The position numbers and the translations under genes were made by a program. A DNA stretch of 64,000 nt. It comes from Desulfobacterales bacterium (GTDB taxonomy: Bacteria > Desulfobacterota > Desulfobacteria > Desulfobacterales > JADGBH01). Of the stretch, positions 55,609-63,918 are shown piece after piece; within the stretch, counting starts at the first letter, position 1, and the number at the start of each line of letters is the position of its first letter. Below the pieces are notes generated by a model. It was not told the DNA's origin. It did no database searches and saw nothing but the letters and a program-made list of their open reading frames with translations. The stretch covers positions 38,949 to 102,948 of the forward strand of contig JADGBH010000007.1 of the NCBI GenBank assembly GCA_015231595.1. The letters are read 5' to 3'.

Positions 55609-56544
55609 ATGAAAGATTTTGTTTATAATATGAAATTTTGGGACAGACCAGTTGTAAACCTTCCCCAAAGTTTAAATTTAAGAAGAATATACATTCTTCC
55701 AACACGTTATGGAATAATTTTTATTATTGTCTTACTTTCAATGTTAACTGGTTCAGTAAATTACAACAATAATTTAGGTTTTCTACTTACTTTTCTTCTG
55801 GGAAGTATGGCTATCGTATCAACAATTCATACCTGTCTTAATCTTGCAGGCATTCAAATTTTATCTGTAAAAACAAAACCTGTATTTGCTGGTAAATTAG
55901 CTGCATTTGAATTCACTGTAAGAGCTCCCTCTTTTTTAAGACCTTACATAAATTTTAATTTTATTGGAGAAGAAGCATCGTATTTGAATTTATCCATTGA
56001 GCACAACAATACAATTCAAGTGCTTGCCCATACCAATAAACGGGGAATCTTTGCACCAAAAAGCCTAATTATTTCTACTTTTTTTCCATTTGGACTTTTT
56101 AGAGCGTGGTCAAATATAAATGTTAATGTAAGTTGCATTGTCTATCCATCTCCAATTCCAGGAGTGTTAATCCCAACTTATGATGTTGCATCCAACAATG
56201 ATAAAGGAAAAAAAGAAGTATCTGGAGTTGATGATTTTAAAGGACTCAGAGCATATCAACAGGGGGATTCTTTAAAGCGTATTTCTTGGAAATCATTTTC
56301 AAAAGGACAGGGCGTTTTAACAAAAGAATTTGTAGCTTATACAGGCTCATCTTTTTTCATTTCTTTTAATGCATTGCACGAAACTAATCTCGAACGAAAA
56401 CTTTCGAGATTATGCGATATGGTTCTAAAAGCCCATAACCAAAACCTTGAATTTGGATTAAAACTTCCAGGAACGAATATTTTGCCTGACAAAGGAGACT
56501 CTCACAAACATAGATGCTTAAAAGCGCTTGCAACTTTTGGGTAA
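55609..56544 (+). CDS. DUF58-domain membrane protein, MoxR partner
   Basis: A 311-residue protein. Two adjacent transmembrane helices (about 33-53 and 58-78) follow a short cytoplasmic start. The C-terminal DUF58 domain has the hallmark DDFKGLRAYQQGDSLKRISW and KSFSKGQGVLTKEF. It is the expected partner of the preceding MoxR ATPase. In many bacteria a transglutaminase-like membrane protein follows, but none is present here; the next gene (56636) is on the opposite strand and unrelated. AGGAC precedes the ATG. Confidence 0.88.
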   Translation: MKDFVYNMKFWDRPVVNLPQSLNLRRIYILPTRYGIIFIIVLLSMLTGSVNYNNNLGFLLTFLLGSMAIVSTIHTCLNLAGIQILSVKTKPVFAGKLAAFEFTVRAPSFLRPYINFNFIGEEASYLNLSIEHNNTIQVLAHTNKRGIFAPKSLIISTFFPFGLFRAWSNINVNVSCIVYPSPIPGVLIPTYDVASNNDKGKKEVSGVDDFKGLRAYQQGDSLKRISWKSFSKGQGVLTKEFVAYTGSSFFISFNALHETNLERKLSRLCDMVLKAHNQNLEFGLKLPGTNILPDKGDSHKHRCLKALATFG

Positions 56545-56551
56545 TTTTAAT

Positions 56552-56597
56552 TAATAACTGACACATAATTCAGCTGGTTAAGGCTAAAATTAAAGGC
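56552..56597. repeat. Short dispersed repeat, second copy of the AATAACTGACA family
   Basis: Shares AATAACTGACA, the TTCAG block and AAGGCTAAAATTAAAGG with 31532-31576. It lies between the convergent DUF58 and CHASE2 genes. Confidence 0.5.
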
Positions 56598-56635
56598 TAA
56601 TTCAAATTTTACAATCTAAATATAGTAATGGTATG

Positions 56636-58690
56636 TCATTTTTTTAAAGCCTCATCTTTTAATCTCAAGGCATTCATTATAATAGCTTGTATATTACTTA
56701 TTTTTATTATTCTTTGTTTAAATTTACATCTATTTTCAATGGAACAGCTAAAATTTTCCCATAAAAATATTTTATTAACAGCTTCAATGCCTTGTAAATT
56801 TTTTATTCTTCCGTTTATTAATTCTCCATTTATAAAAAATAATGCGCCATATTCCCATATTTGTCTGTTAGTAATTCTGATAGTGCATGTTTTTTTCGAT
56901 GATGCTACTGTTTGGATGAATTGCATAAAATCTTCAAAGGAGTTATCATTAAAAATTCCTCCAGCTGATTGTTTTTGAAATATTTCTTTAATATTTCTCG
57001 CAATTACATCAATATCAGAAATATTTTCAATATATCCTTCGGCTATTCCTTTTTGCAAAACAGCATTTTTTACATTTACATTAGCTAAGCTATCTCCAAC
57101 AATGATTGAAATATCCGAATAATTTTTTGCAAGATAAATTATTAATTTTTCTTCATTTATTTTAATGTTTACATCCGTAATCATGATCGATATAGCATTG
57201 TTATTTAACACTTTAATTGCATCTAATCCATTAGTAGCTGAAAAAATAGTAAAAATATCTTTATAATTAGTTTCTAAACCTTTCTTTATGCTATCAATCC
57301 AGATTTGGTCATTATTTACAATAAGTAGATTCTTTAAAATAGGATTAATAAAAAGAGTTTTTTGTAAAAATTCAATAGTTTTGCTAAATGTCATGATAGT
57401 GTTAGAATTTTCAGTTTTTGCTAAGATATATTCTTTTTTTGCTTGTGTATACAATCCGACATGGAGAATCATGGCAACTATCCATATAGATAATATCGGA
57501 TAAGTTGTATACACCCATACAGAATATTTTGTGAAAGCGATGTAACTTATTATAAAAAATCCAATTGTAAATAAAATAAGTGTTATTATTTGTATAAATA
57601 AATTTAATCTTGAAATTATGAATGTAACTAACAAACCTAAAAAAAAGCATGAGACAACGATAAAAAAATCAGATACAAATGGCTTAGATATAAAATCCTC
57701 TTTTAGAATATTATCTATTATATTCGCCTGTAATTCTACTCCCGGAAAGACGTTCGAAAAAGGCGTATTTATAAAATCATATAATCCAGCTGAAGTAGTT
57801 CCAATAATAACAATTTTATTCAAAAAATCTTCCTTTAGAAACTTATGTTCCATAACGTCACTAAAGGAATAATACGGAAAAGTTTTGTATCCGCCTCGAT
57901 AATTTATATATTTCCAGCCCCAAATCATTGTTTTATTCATAGGGATGGGTTCAATTGAAATTACTTTTTTCCCAACTTTTATTCCTTCATCGCCATTTAA
58001 CTCAAGTATATTTTCTTCATTTTCAAAATATTTTTGAACAACCTTGAAGCCGAAAGCAGGAAAATAATTTTTTTTATACTCTATTACCAATATTTCTTTT
58101 CGCGTAATACCATCTTTATCAGGTAAAACATTAATATGTCCTGAGCCATAAGATACTTCATTTAACTGTGGATAGGATAAAAAAAGGTCATATCCTTTGA
58201 TAATGGGATGGGCTTTTAATTTTTCAATATTCGAAATTTTAGGAAAAGCTGCTTTTTCAGCGTTTAATCTTTTATATTTTAAAGATTCGTCTTTATTAAG
58301 GTTAAAATAAATAGGCAAAATTACTTTACCACTATTTTTCACAGAATTAACAAGCTTAACGTTTTCGTTATCTAAGGGTTTATCCTTATCCATATCAAAA
58401 TAAATATCAAACGCAATAACTTTAACGCCAGACTCGTCTAATATATCAATAACGCTGGCAAACGTACTTCTTTTCCATGGCCATCTTCCTAATTTAGATA
58501 TGCTGCTATCGTCGATATTTACTATTACTATATTGTTAGAGTGAGCCTGCTGCCCTCTGAGATTAAATTTCCAGTCCAGCAATTTTAGCTCTAATATATT
58601 TAAAACATTCGGATCAATAAAAGCGATAAAACTCATAAATAATGAAACCAATACGCCACTCAATATTAGTTTTTTATTTAGATAATTCAT
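56636..58690 (-). CDS. CHASE2 sensor with pseudo-receiver and PATAN (DUF4388) domain
   Basis: A 684-residue membrane protein. An N-terminal helix (about 7-25) leads into a periplasmic CHASE2 domain (about 28-325) with LLDWKFNLRGQQ, VIVNIDDSSISKLGRWPWKR, VIAFDIYFD and VIIGTTSAGLYDFINTPF. Three closely spaced transmembrane helices follow (about 335-415). The cytoplasmic part has a receiver-like domain (about 440-570). It keeps the central Asp (ITDVNI) but lacks the switch lysine (GYIENI where K-P is usual) and has VNND for the acidic pair. The end is a PATAN/DUF4388 domain (about 580-665). CHASE2 usually precedes a cyclase or kinase, so this output is unusual. The LysM-FecR gene lies upstream beyond a repeat. 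Confidence 0.87.
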   Translation of the reverse strand: MNYLNKKLILSGVLVSLFMSFIAFIDPNVLNILELKLLDWKFNLRGQQAHSNNIVIVNIDDSSISKLGRWPWKRSTFASVIDILDESGVKVIAFDIYFDMDKDKPLDNENVKLVNSVKNSGKVILPIYFNLNKDESLKYKRLNAEKAAFPKISNIEKLKAHPIIKGYDLFLSYPQLNEVSYGSGHINVLPDKDGITRKEILVIEYKKNYFPAFGFKVVQKYFENEENILELNGDEGIKVGKKVISIEPIPMNKTMIWGWKYINYRGGYKTFPYYSFSDVMEHKFLKEDFLNKIVIIGTTSAGLYDFINTPFSNVFPGVELQANIIDNILKEDFISKPFVSDFFIVVSCFFLGLLVTFIISRLNLFIQIITLILFTIGFFIISYIAFTKYSVWVYTTYPILSIWIVAMILHVGLYTQAKKEYILAKTENSNTIMTFSKTIEFLQKTLFINPILKNLLIVNNDQIWIDSIKKGLETNYKDIFTIFSATNGLDAIKVLNNNAISIMITDVNIKINEEKLIIYLAKNYSDISIIVGDSLANVNVKNAVLQKGIAEGYIENISDIDVIARNIKEIFQKQSAGGIFNDNSFEDFMQFIQTVASSKKTCTIRITNRQIWEYGALFFINGELINGRIKNLQGIEAVNKIFLWENFSCSIENRCKFKQRIIKISNIQAIIMNALRLKDEALKK

Positions 58691-58710
58691 TTTATAATTA
58701 AATTCCTTTT

Positions 58711-58928
58711 ATAGTTTTTAAGAAAAGTAAATTGGAAAAATTAAATAAACGTCGTAGGACGTCATTCCGGAAAAAATTGAAAAATGAATATTTTTCAATT
58801 TTAATCCGGAATCCAGAATAAAAGTCTTCATATTTTCTGGATTCCGGGTTAAAGTCAGAAAATCTAAATGATTTTCTGACTTTCCCCGGAATGACGATAA
58901 TCCAAAATACTTTTCTTAAATACTGTAG
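58711..58928. repeat. Repeat element with inverted ends shared with 60020-60143 and a different core
   Basis: The left 30 bases (58711-58740) are the exact reverse complement of 60114-60143. The right 25 bases (58904-58928) are the exact reverse complement of 60020-60044. The inner 160 bases differ and contain two palindromes of the CATTCCGG...CCGGAATCC and AAAGTCAGAAAATC...GATTTTCTGACTTT kinds. It lies between the LysM-FecR and CHASE2 genes and probably includes part of the CHASE2 leader. Confidence 0.8.
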
Positions 58929-58939
58929 TGCTTTTAATC

Positions 58940-59965
58940 TTACCAAGCTATCATTTTATTCATTTCATCATCGCGGGCTTTATTCCATTTTATCCAATTA
59001 TCTGTCTGTTCATCCATTAATGGATTAAATTCTGCTTTTTTTGTGGCTCCTTGATTTGTTATTAATATTTCCTGATTTTTTTTTAGTATAATTTCTGTCC
59101 ATTCTTCGAATGACACAGAATGAGGTCCAGCTACAGGTGATGGAGCTTTTAACCGCCATCCGCTATTGTTCGATTCTACTTGAGGCTTCCAAATTTTTAC
59201 GGCTCCAGAATAAGTTTTAAATTTTGTATTACCTGATGAGTCAATATTGATATCATAAGCTGTCCCTTTAATTCCAGAAATAGCATTAGGAGTTTTAACT
59301 ACATATTCAGAATTTGGATTAAAAAGAGTTTTAGCTTGATTCCACATCCTTCCGCATGCTACAAAAAATCCTTTTTTTTGAGTTTTTTGAATCGTATTAT
59401 TTTCTAATTTATTGATTTTGAGTTTTGTATTTTCAGAAACTCGAATTACATCATTATCAAACGTTATTATTTCAGCTTTAGATTGCGATCCTACCTGAAT
59501 TTCATCACCTTCCTTTATATTAGAATTAACTTCAACAGGCTCAAATACATTATTGCCAGAATGACAAACGCGGATATCTCCTTCTAAATAAGTAATATAT
59601 GCATTTTCTTTTATGGGTATAGAATTTAAATCTTGTTGAGATTCAGGAGGAGGAAAGGAGGTTATTTGTTTTTCAATATTCTTTCCAAAATTTTCAATTA
59701 TTTCTAATTTTGGGAAACGTATTTCTTGACCTACAGAAATAAGATTAATATTTTTTATTTCTGGATTATACTCAAGAATAGCATTTAAAATGTTATTATT
59801 ATATTTTTTATATAACTTAAAAGATAAATAACTTATGGAATCCCCTTTCTGAACTCTAAGAATTCTAACATTATCATCTTCGTTTGTTTTCGCGGATATT
59901 GGGGTTAAAAAAAATAAGCAAACAATTGTTATAATAATATTTCTATAATATACTCTTAAATTCAT
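58940..59965 (-). CDS. Secreted LysM plus FecR-domain protein
   Basis: A 341-residue exported protein. The signal peptide is NIIITIVCLFFLTPISA. A LysM domain (about 33-87) reads ILRVQKGDSISYLSFKLYKK and ISVGQEIRFP, implying peptidoglycan binding. A FecR domain (about 115-250) has YITYLEGDIRVCHSG, VNSNIKEGDEIQVGSQSKAE, VIRVSENTKLKI and VVKTPNAISGIKGTAYDINI. FecR/LysM proteins often neighbour CHASE2 proteins in Desulfobacterota and cyanobacteria, and may couple wall state to the CHASE2 sensor. AAGGAG precedes the ATG. The gene is enclosed by two inverted copies of a repeat (58711-58928 and 60020-60143). Confidence 0.87.
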   Translation of the reverse strand: MNLRVYYRNIIITIVCLFFLTPISAKTNEDDNVRILRVQKGDSISYLSFKLYKKYNNNILNAILEYNPEIKNINLISVGQEIRFPKLEIIENFGKNIEKQITSFPPPESQQDLNSIPIKENAYITYLEGDIRVCHSGNNVFEPVEVNSNIKEGDEIQVGSQSKAEIITFDNDVIRVSENTKLKINKLENNTIQKTQKKGFFVACGRMWNQAKTLFNPNSEYVVKTPNAISGIKGTAYDINIDSSGNTKFKTYSGAVKIWKPQVESNNSGWRLKAPSPVAGPHSVSFEEWTEIILKKNQEILITNQGATKKAEFNPLMDEQTDNWIKWNKARDDEMNKMIAW

Positions 59966-60019
59966 AACGTCTCCTTGCTTTTTTATATTTTTTTAAAAGT
60001 TATAACTTATTATGATTAC

Positions 60020-60143
60020 CTACAGTATTTAAGAAAAGTATTTTTGTTTAATTGTAAAATCATCCTGCCCCCTCTCCCTTGACGGGAGAGGGCTGGGGTG
60101 AGGGTGAAAATACTTTTTCCAATTTACTTTTCTTAAAAACTAT
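60020..60143. repeat. Repeat element, inverted partner of 58711-58928 and containing the second 88-bp repeat copy
   Basis: Positions 60021-60108 match 38080-38167 with two differences. The outer part 60114-60143 and the inner part 60020-60044 are exact inverted matches of the ends of 58711-58928. The last 11 bases of the element encode the final Ser-Phe and stop codon of MnmG on the minus strand. Confidence 0.8.
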
Positions 60144-62031
60144 ATCTGCTATTCGTAGCCTTAAATAATTTTAGGGTTACCATGATAGCCGATATAGCCG
60201 CTGGAGTTATGCCAGGTATTCTTGATGCTTGACCTAATGACAATGGTTTTACTTTTTTCAACTTTTCTTTAAGCTCATTTGAAAGTCCATGAATTAAATC
60301 AAAATCAAGATCTTGAGGGATTAAAATTTTCTCGAGATTTTTAAATTTTTCAATTTCTGCAATTTGACGTTTAATATATCCTTCGTATTTAATTTCAATT
60401 TCTATTTGACGGGCTGTCTCATCATTAATATTTTCATCTGAACCTGCAAATTCTTTTACTATGTCATAGCCAAGTTCAGCTCGTTTTAAAAGCTGATCAA
60501 GAAATATTCCATTTGATATATGAGCAGAACCTTTTTTTTCTAAATAGTTATTAACAAAATCATTTGGTTTTATTGTTATTGATTTAATTCGGCTGACTTC
60601 ATTCTCGATTTTATATTTTTGCTCCATTATTGCTTTAAATTCATCATCTCTCACAAGACCAAGATTATGCCCAATTTCAGATAATCTTAAATAAGCATTA
60701 TCTTCTCGAAGCATAAGACGATATTCAGCTCTTGATGTAAACATTCGGTAAGGCTCATTAGTGCCTCTTGTCACAAGATCATCAACCATTACCGCTATAT
60801 AGCATTGGGATCTATCTAATATAAAAGGAGGTCTTTTTTGAATTTTACTGGCAGCATTAATTCCTGCCCATAATCCTTGGGCAGCAGCTTCTTCATAGCC
60901 AGACGTGCCGTTTATTTGCCCGGCTAAAAAAAGCCCAGAAACAAGTTTTGTTTCTAAAGTCATTTTTAATTGAACAGGATTAATATAATCATACTCAATA
61001 GCATAGGCAGGCCTCATTATTTCAGCATTTTCTAAACCTTCTACACTTCTTACAATTTCTATTTGAACATCGACTGGAAGACTGTTGCCAAGGCCGCTTG
61101 CATAAATTTCTTGGGTATCGAGACCTTCCGGCTCAAGCACTACATGATGCCGTTCTCTTTCAGGGAATTTTACAATTTTGTCCTCAAAAGAAGGACAGTA
61201 TCGAGCGGAAACACCTTTTACTATACCGCCGTATAAGGCTGATTTTGCAAGATTCTTTCTAACTATTTCATGGGTCCTTTCGTTTGTATAGCCCATATAA
61301 CTTGGGACTTGCGGAATATCAATTTTTTTAGATGTTATAGAAAAAAGACGCGGTTCTGAGTCGGGTTTTTGGATATCAAACTTAGAAAAATCAATAGATG
61401 CTTTTTTTAAACGAGGAGGCGTGCCTGTTTTCATTCTTCCGAGAGTAAATCCAATATTTTTTAAAGATTCAGCAAGTCCGTAAGATGCGAACTCCCCTGC
61501 CCTGCCCGCCTTAAACGAGCTAAAACCTATATGAATAATTCCGCTTAAAAATGTTCCTGTTGCTAAAATTACAGCATCAGCTTCATAGCCATAACCTGTC
61601 CAGTCAACGACCCCTTTTATTTTATTGTCTTCTATGACAAGCCTTTCAACAAGCGTTTGCTTAAGTTCAAGGTTTTGTTGATTTTCTATAACTGCTTTCA
61701 TAACAGTGTGATAACGGTTTTTATCGTTTTGAGTTCGTGTAGATTGAACGGCTGGACCTTTTTTAGTATTTAAAACTTTATAAGCTATAGCGGTTTGATC
61801 CGTAACTTTTCCCATTTCTCCGCCTAAAGCTTCAACTTCTTTAACGAGTTGACTTTTAGCGGTTCCTCCTATAGAAGGGCTACATGGCATAGTTGCTAAT
61901 TTATCAAGATCTATCGCGAATAAAAGGACTTTACACCCCATGCGAGCCGCTGATAAAGATGCTTCACATCCAGCATGGCCTGCGCCTACAACAATAATAT
62001 CATATTTTTTAGGATGAAATGCTGTTTCCAT
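60133..62031 (-). CDS. mnmG: tRNA uridine-34 5-carboxymethylaminomethyl modification enzyme MnmG (GidA)
   Basis: A protein of about 632 residues that works with MnmE to modify the wobble uridine of several tRNAs. The FAD-binding N-terminus is [20 protein letters not shown]. It continues with [52 protein letters not shown] and [19 protein letters not shown], and a helical C-terminal domain ends in [14 protein letters not shown]. An upstream ATG at 62091 would add 20 residues encoded across a GAACAGGAT hairpin. The ATG at 62031 matches the usual family start, though no strong ribosome site precedes either. The last codons lie inside a repeat. It is downstream of the YebC-family gene on the same strand. 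Confidence 0.93.
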   Translation of the reverse strand: METAFHPKKYDIIVVGAGHAGCEASLSAARMGCKVLLFAIDLDKLATMPCSPSIGGTAKSQLVKEVEALGGEMGKVTDQTAIAYKVLNTKKGPAVQSTRTQNDKNRYHTVMKAVIENQQNLELKQTLVERLVIEDNKIKGVVDWTGYGYEADAVILATGTFLSGIIHIGFSSFKAGRAGEFASYGLAESLKNIGFTLGRMKTGTPPRLKKASIDFSKFDIQKPDSEPRLFSITSKKIDIPQVPSYMGYTNERTHEIVRKNLAKSALYGGIVKGVSARYCPSFEDKIVKFPERERHHVVLEPEGLDTQEIYASGLGNSLPVDVQIEIVRSVEGLENAEIMRPAYAIEYDYINPVQLKMTLETKLVSGLFLAGQINGTSGYEEAAAQGLWAGINAASKIQKRPPFILDRSQCYIAVMVDDLVTRGTNEPYRMFTSRAEYRLMLREDNAYLRLSEIGHNLGLVRDDEFKAIMEQKYKIENEVSRIKSITIKPNDFVNNYLEKKGSAHISNGIFLDQLLKRAELGYDIVKEFAGSDENINDETARQIEIEIKYEGYIKRQIAEIEKFKNLEKILIPQDLDFDLIHGLSNELKEKLKKVKPLSLGQASRIPGITPAAISAIMVTLKLFKATNSRYSF

Positions 62032-62060
62032 AATTTGTATTTTATATTTTGTATTTTTTT

Positions 62061-62089
62061 GAACAGGATTAACAACTAAAATCCTGTTC
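62061..62089. repeat. GAACAGGAT inverted repeat upstream of mnmG
   Basis: GAACAGGAT (62061-62069) and ATCCTGTTC (62081-62089) form a perfect 9-bp stem with an 11-base loop. It sits in the 130-base gap between the YebC-family gene and mnmG, 30 bases before the preferred mnmG start, and may act on readthrough or translation. Confidence 0.5.
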
Positions 62090-62161
62090 ATCTTGTTAGA
62101 CCTGCCTAAAATTTTAATTTTTTCGATTGTAAAATGCCTAAGTCAACAAACCAAATCAAAC

Positions 62162-62896
62162 TCAAACCATTTCGTCAGGTATATCCGCATTAGTATAAAC
62201 TTTATTTACATCTTCACATTCGTCAAGGGCATCCATGAGTTTTACCATTTGCTCAGCTTCTTTTCCTTCAAGGCTGACATACGTTTGAGGAAGCATCGTA
62301 ATTTCTGAGCTTAAAATAGTTAAGTTTGCATTCTTAAGCTCATTTTTTACATTTTCAAAATCTTCAGAAGCGGTTATAATTTCAAAACTTGTTTCATCTT
62401 CCTGAACATCGTCAGCTCCAGCATTAAGAGCTGTTTCCATGATCATATCTTCAGCGGCTCCCTGTTTGTCAACAACTATATAACCCTTTTTGTGAAACAT
62501 CCATGACACACATCCATTTTCAGCTAAATTACCGCCACGTTTACTGAATATATGCCTAATATTCGCGACAGCTCTATTTTTATTATCGGTAATAGCTTCA
62601 ATCATAACAGCAGCTCCGGCTGGCCCATAGCCTTCATAAATTACATCTTCATAATTTACCCCTTCAAGTTCTCCTGTTCCTTTTTTAACGGCTCTTTCAA
62701 GATTATCTTTTGGCATGTTTTGAGTTTTTGCAGCAAGAACAGCTTGCCTTAATCTTGGATTTGTAAGGGGATCTCCGCCACCCATCCTTGCCGCTATTGT
62801 TATTTCTTTTATTAGTTTAGTAAAAATTCTACCTCTTTTTGCGTCAGCAGCACCTTTTTTATGCTTAATTGTAGACCACTTATTATGACCCGACAT
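62162..62896 (-). CDS. YebC/PmpR-family protein (TACO1 type)
   Basis: A 244-residue protein. The start [20 protein letters not shown] and [20 protein letters not shown] are invariant family motifs, followed by [40 protein letters not shown] and [20 protein letters not shown]. Proteins of this family are known as transcription regulators (PmpR) and as translation factors for proline-rich stretches (TACO1, YebC2). Which role applies here is not evident. GGAGG precedes the ATG. It overlaps the end of rlmE by 14 bases, so the two are translationally coupled. Confidence 0.93.
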   Translation of the reverse strand: MSGHNKWSTIKHKKGAADAKRGRIFTKLIKEITIAARMGGGDPLTNPRLRQAVLAAKTQNMPKDNLERAVKKGTGELEGVNYEDVIYEGYGPAGAAVMIEAITDNKNRAVANIRHIFSKRGGNLAENGCVSWMFHKKGYIVVDKQGAAEDMIMETALNAGADDVQEDETSFEIITASEDFENVKNELKNANLTILSSEITMLPQTYVSLEGKEAEQMVKLMDALDECEDVNKVYTNADIPDEMV

Positions 62897-63509
62897 TATT
62901 TACCTCCATAACTTTTTCTATTCCGATTAAATAAATTTCATTACTTTCTTTTCGGCAGGCTTTAGGTTTAAATATTTTATATTTACGAAAAGTCTGCTTT
63001 ACATAACTAATAAATTTTTGAAAATCTTCCCCCTGAAATATTTTACAAACAAAATGCCCATCATTTTTCAAAACAGATATAGCTATATTCAATGCAGCCA
63101 TACTCAATTCAAAGGATCTAACAGAGTCCGTGAATTTATTTCCAGTAGTTGAAGGAGCCATATCACTTAAAACTACATCGAAATCCCTTCCAATTTCATC
63201 AAAAACTTCATTATCAACTGAAAGGATATTCTGTTCATAAACCATCACATTTGATGGCATAGGGTGTTTTATAGGGACAATATCTATTCCAAATAATCTA
63301 CCATTTTTACCTGCAATCTCAGAGGCATATAACAACCACGAGCCAGGAGTGCATCCCAAATCAAGAACTTTATGACCTGGCTTTATTAAACCATACTTTT
63401 CCTGAATTTCCTTAAGTTTATATACCGACCTTGCAGGAAATTTTTCTTTTTTGGCCTTTATGGAATAGTAATCTTCCCAATTTTGATTTTTTGATTTTTT
63501 CTTTTTCAT
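62883..63509 (-). CDS. rlmE: 23S rRNA (uridine-2552-2'-O)-methyltransferase RlmE (FtsJ/RrmJ)
   Basis: A 208-residue methyltransferase. An N-terminal basic patch [20 protein letters not shown] precedes [23 protein letters not shown] motif I is [20 protein letters not shown], followed by [28 protein letters not shown] and [13 protein letters not shown]. The K-D-K-E catalytic tetrad positions (Lys in VYKLKE, Asp in LSDMAP, Lys in CKIFQG, Glu in [10 protein letters not shown]) are present. It methylates U2552 in the ribosomal A-site region late in 50S assembly. The start lies about 60 bases from the left edge of the HEARO-like element, which may have replaced the native promoter region. Confidence 0.93.
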   Translation of the reverse strand: MKKKKSKNQNWEDYYSIKAKKEKFPARSVYKLKEIQEKYGLIKPGHKVLDLGCTPGSWLLYASEIAGKNGRLFGIDIVPIKHPMPSNVMVYEQNILSVDNEVFDEIGRDFDVVLSDMAPSTTGNKFTDSVRSFELSMAALNIAISVLKNDGHFVCKIFQGEDFQKFISYVKQTFRKYKIFKPKACRKESNEIYLIGIEKVMEVNNVGS

Positions 63510-63570
63510 ATTTCTTTTTCATATATTGGAGCAATATTTAAGTCAATATGATAATTGGTGAATAATTTAT

Positions 63571-63730
63571 ACTGACTCTCCCTATGCCTAAAGGCATGGG
63601 GTTCTAACGACAATACCGAAGGTTTCTCTACGAATCTCGCTGAAGAACTACAACATCCGTAGGCTCAACTTTCGTTGAATCGAATTAAGCGTACGAACAG
63701 CTCTGTCTTTGGGCGAGCCCGATTAATACT
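63571..63730 (+). ncRNA. HEARO / omega-RNA-like sequence of an IscB element
   Basis: A structured, relatively GC-rich segment in AT-rich DNA. CCTATGCC-TAAA-GGCATGGG forms a hairpin, then GGTTCTAACGACAATACCG, a TCAAC-TTTC-GTTGA hairpin (63664-63678 region), TACGAACAGCTCTGTCTTTG and GGGC-GA-GCCC closing near 63720. The order, and the position before an IscB-like frame on the same strand, fit the HEARO RNAs (now omega RNAs) that guide IscB nucleases. The guide would come from the bases to the left of about 63570. Assignment rests on pattern memory without a covariance search. Confidence 0.6.
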
Positions 63731-63870
63731 TTTTTCCGTCTTTTTGTGAAAAACTACATGATATCTACAATAAAAAACTACATTATTATTTGATCTATAT
63801 TTTGCATATTGCATATTACATGTCGTTTATATATATAGTATCAACATAAATATCAACGAGAAAATAATTT

Positions 63871-63918
63871 TCAATCATTTTTTTGTCTTCGCTATCGCTC
63901 AGACTAAAAAATGATTGA
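63871..63918. repeat. 18-bp-arm hairpin at the truncated IscB junction
   Basis: TCAATCATTTTTTTGTCT and AGACTAAAAAATGATTGA pair at 17 of 18 positions around a 12-base loop (TCGCTATCGCTC). The right arm contains the ATG that opens the truncated IscB frame. Confidence 0.7.

Noticed and set aside
56628..56978. 116-residue plus-strand open frame overlapping the CHASE2 gene
   Set aside because: It is antisense to the PATAN domain, which is a recognisable protein domain on the minus strand.
58698..58946. 82-residue minus-strand open frame
   Set aside because: It is a translation through the repeat element at 58711-58928, has no ribosome site, and its hydrophobic, Phe-rich product has no family character.
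62032..62091. Twenty-residue N-terminal extension of MnmG
   Set aside because: It is encoded across an inverted repeat and is not part of the family's usual start; the ATG at 62031 is preferred.
63571..63730. Right end of a TnpB-type IS605 element
   Set aside because: The hairpin CCTATGCC-TAAA-GGCATGGG is also common at TnpB element ends, but no TnpB reading frame lies on either side. The IscB-like frame downstream on the same strand favours a HEARO/omega RNA.
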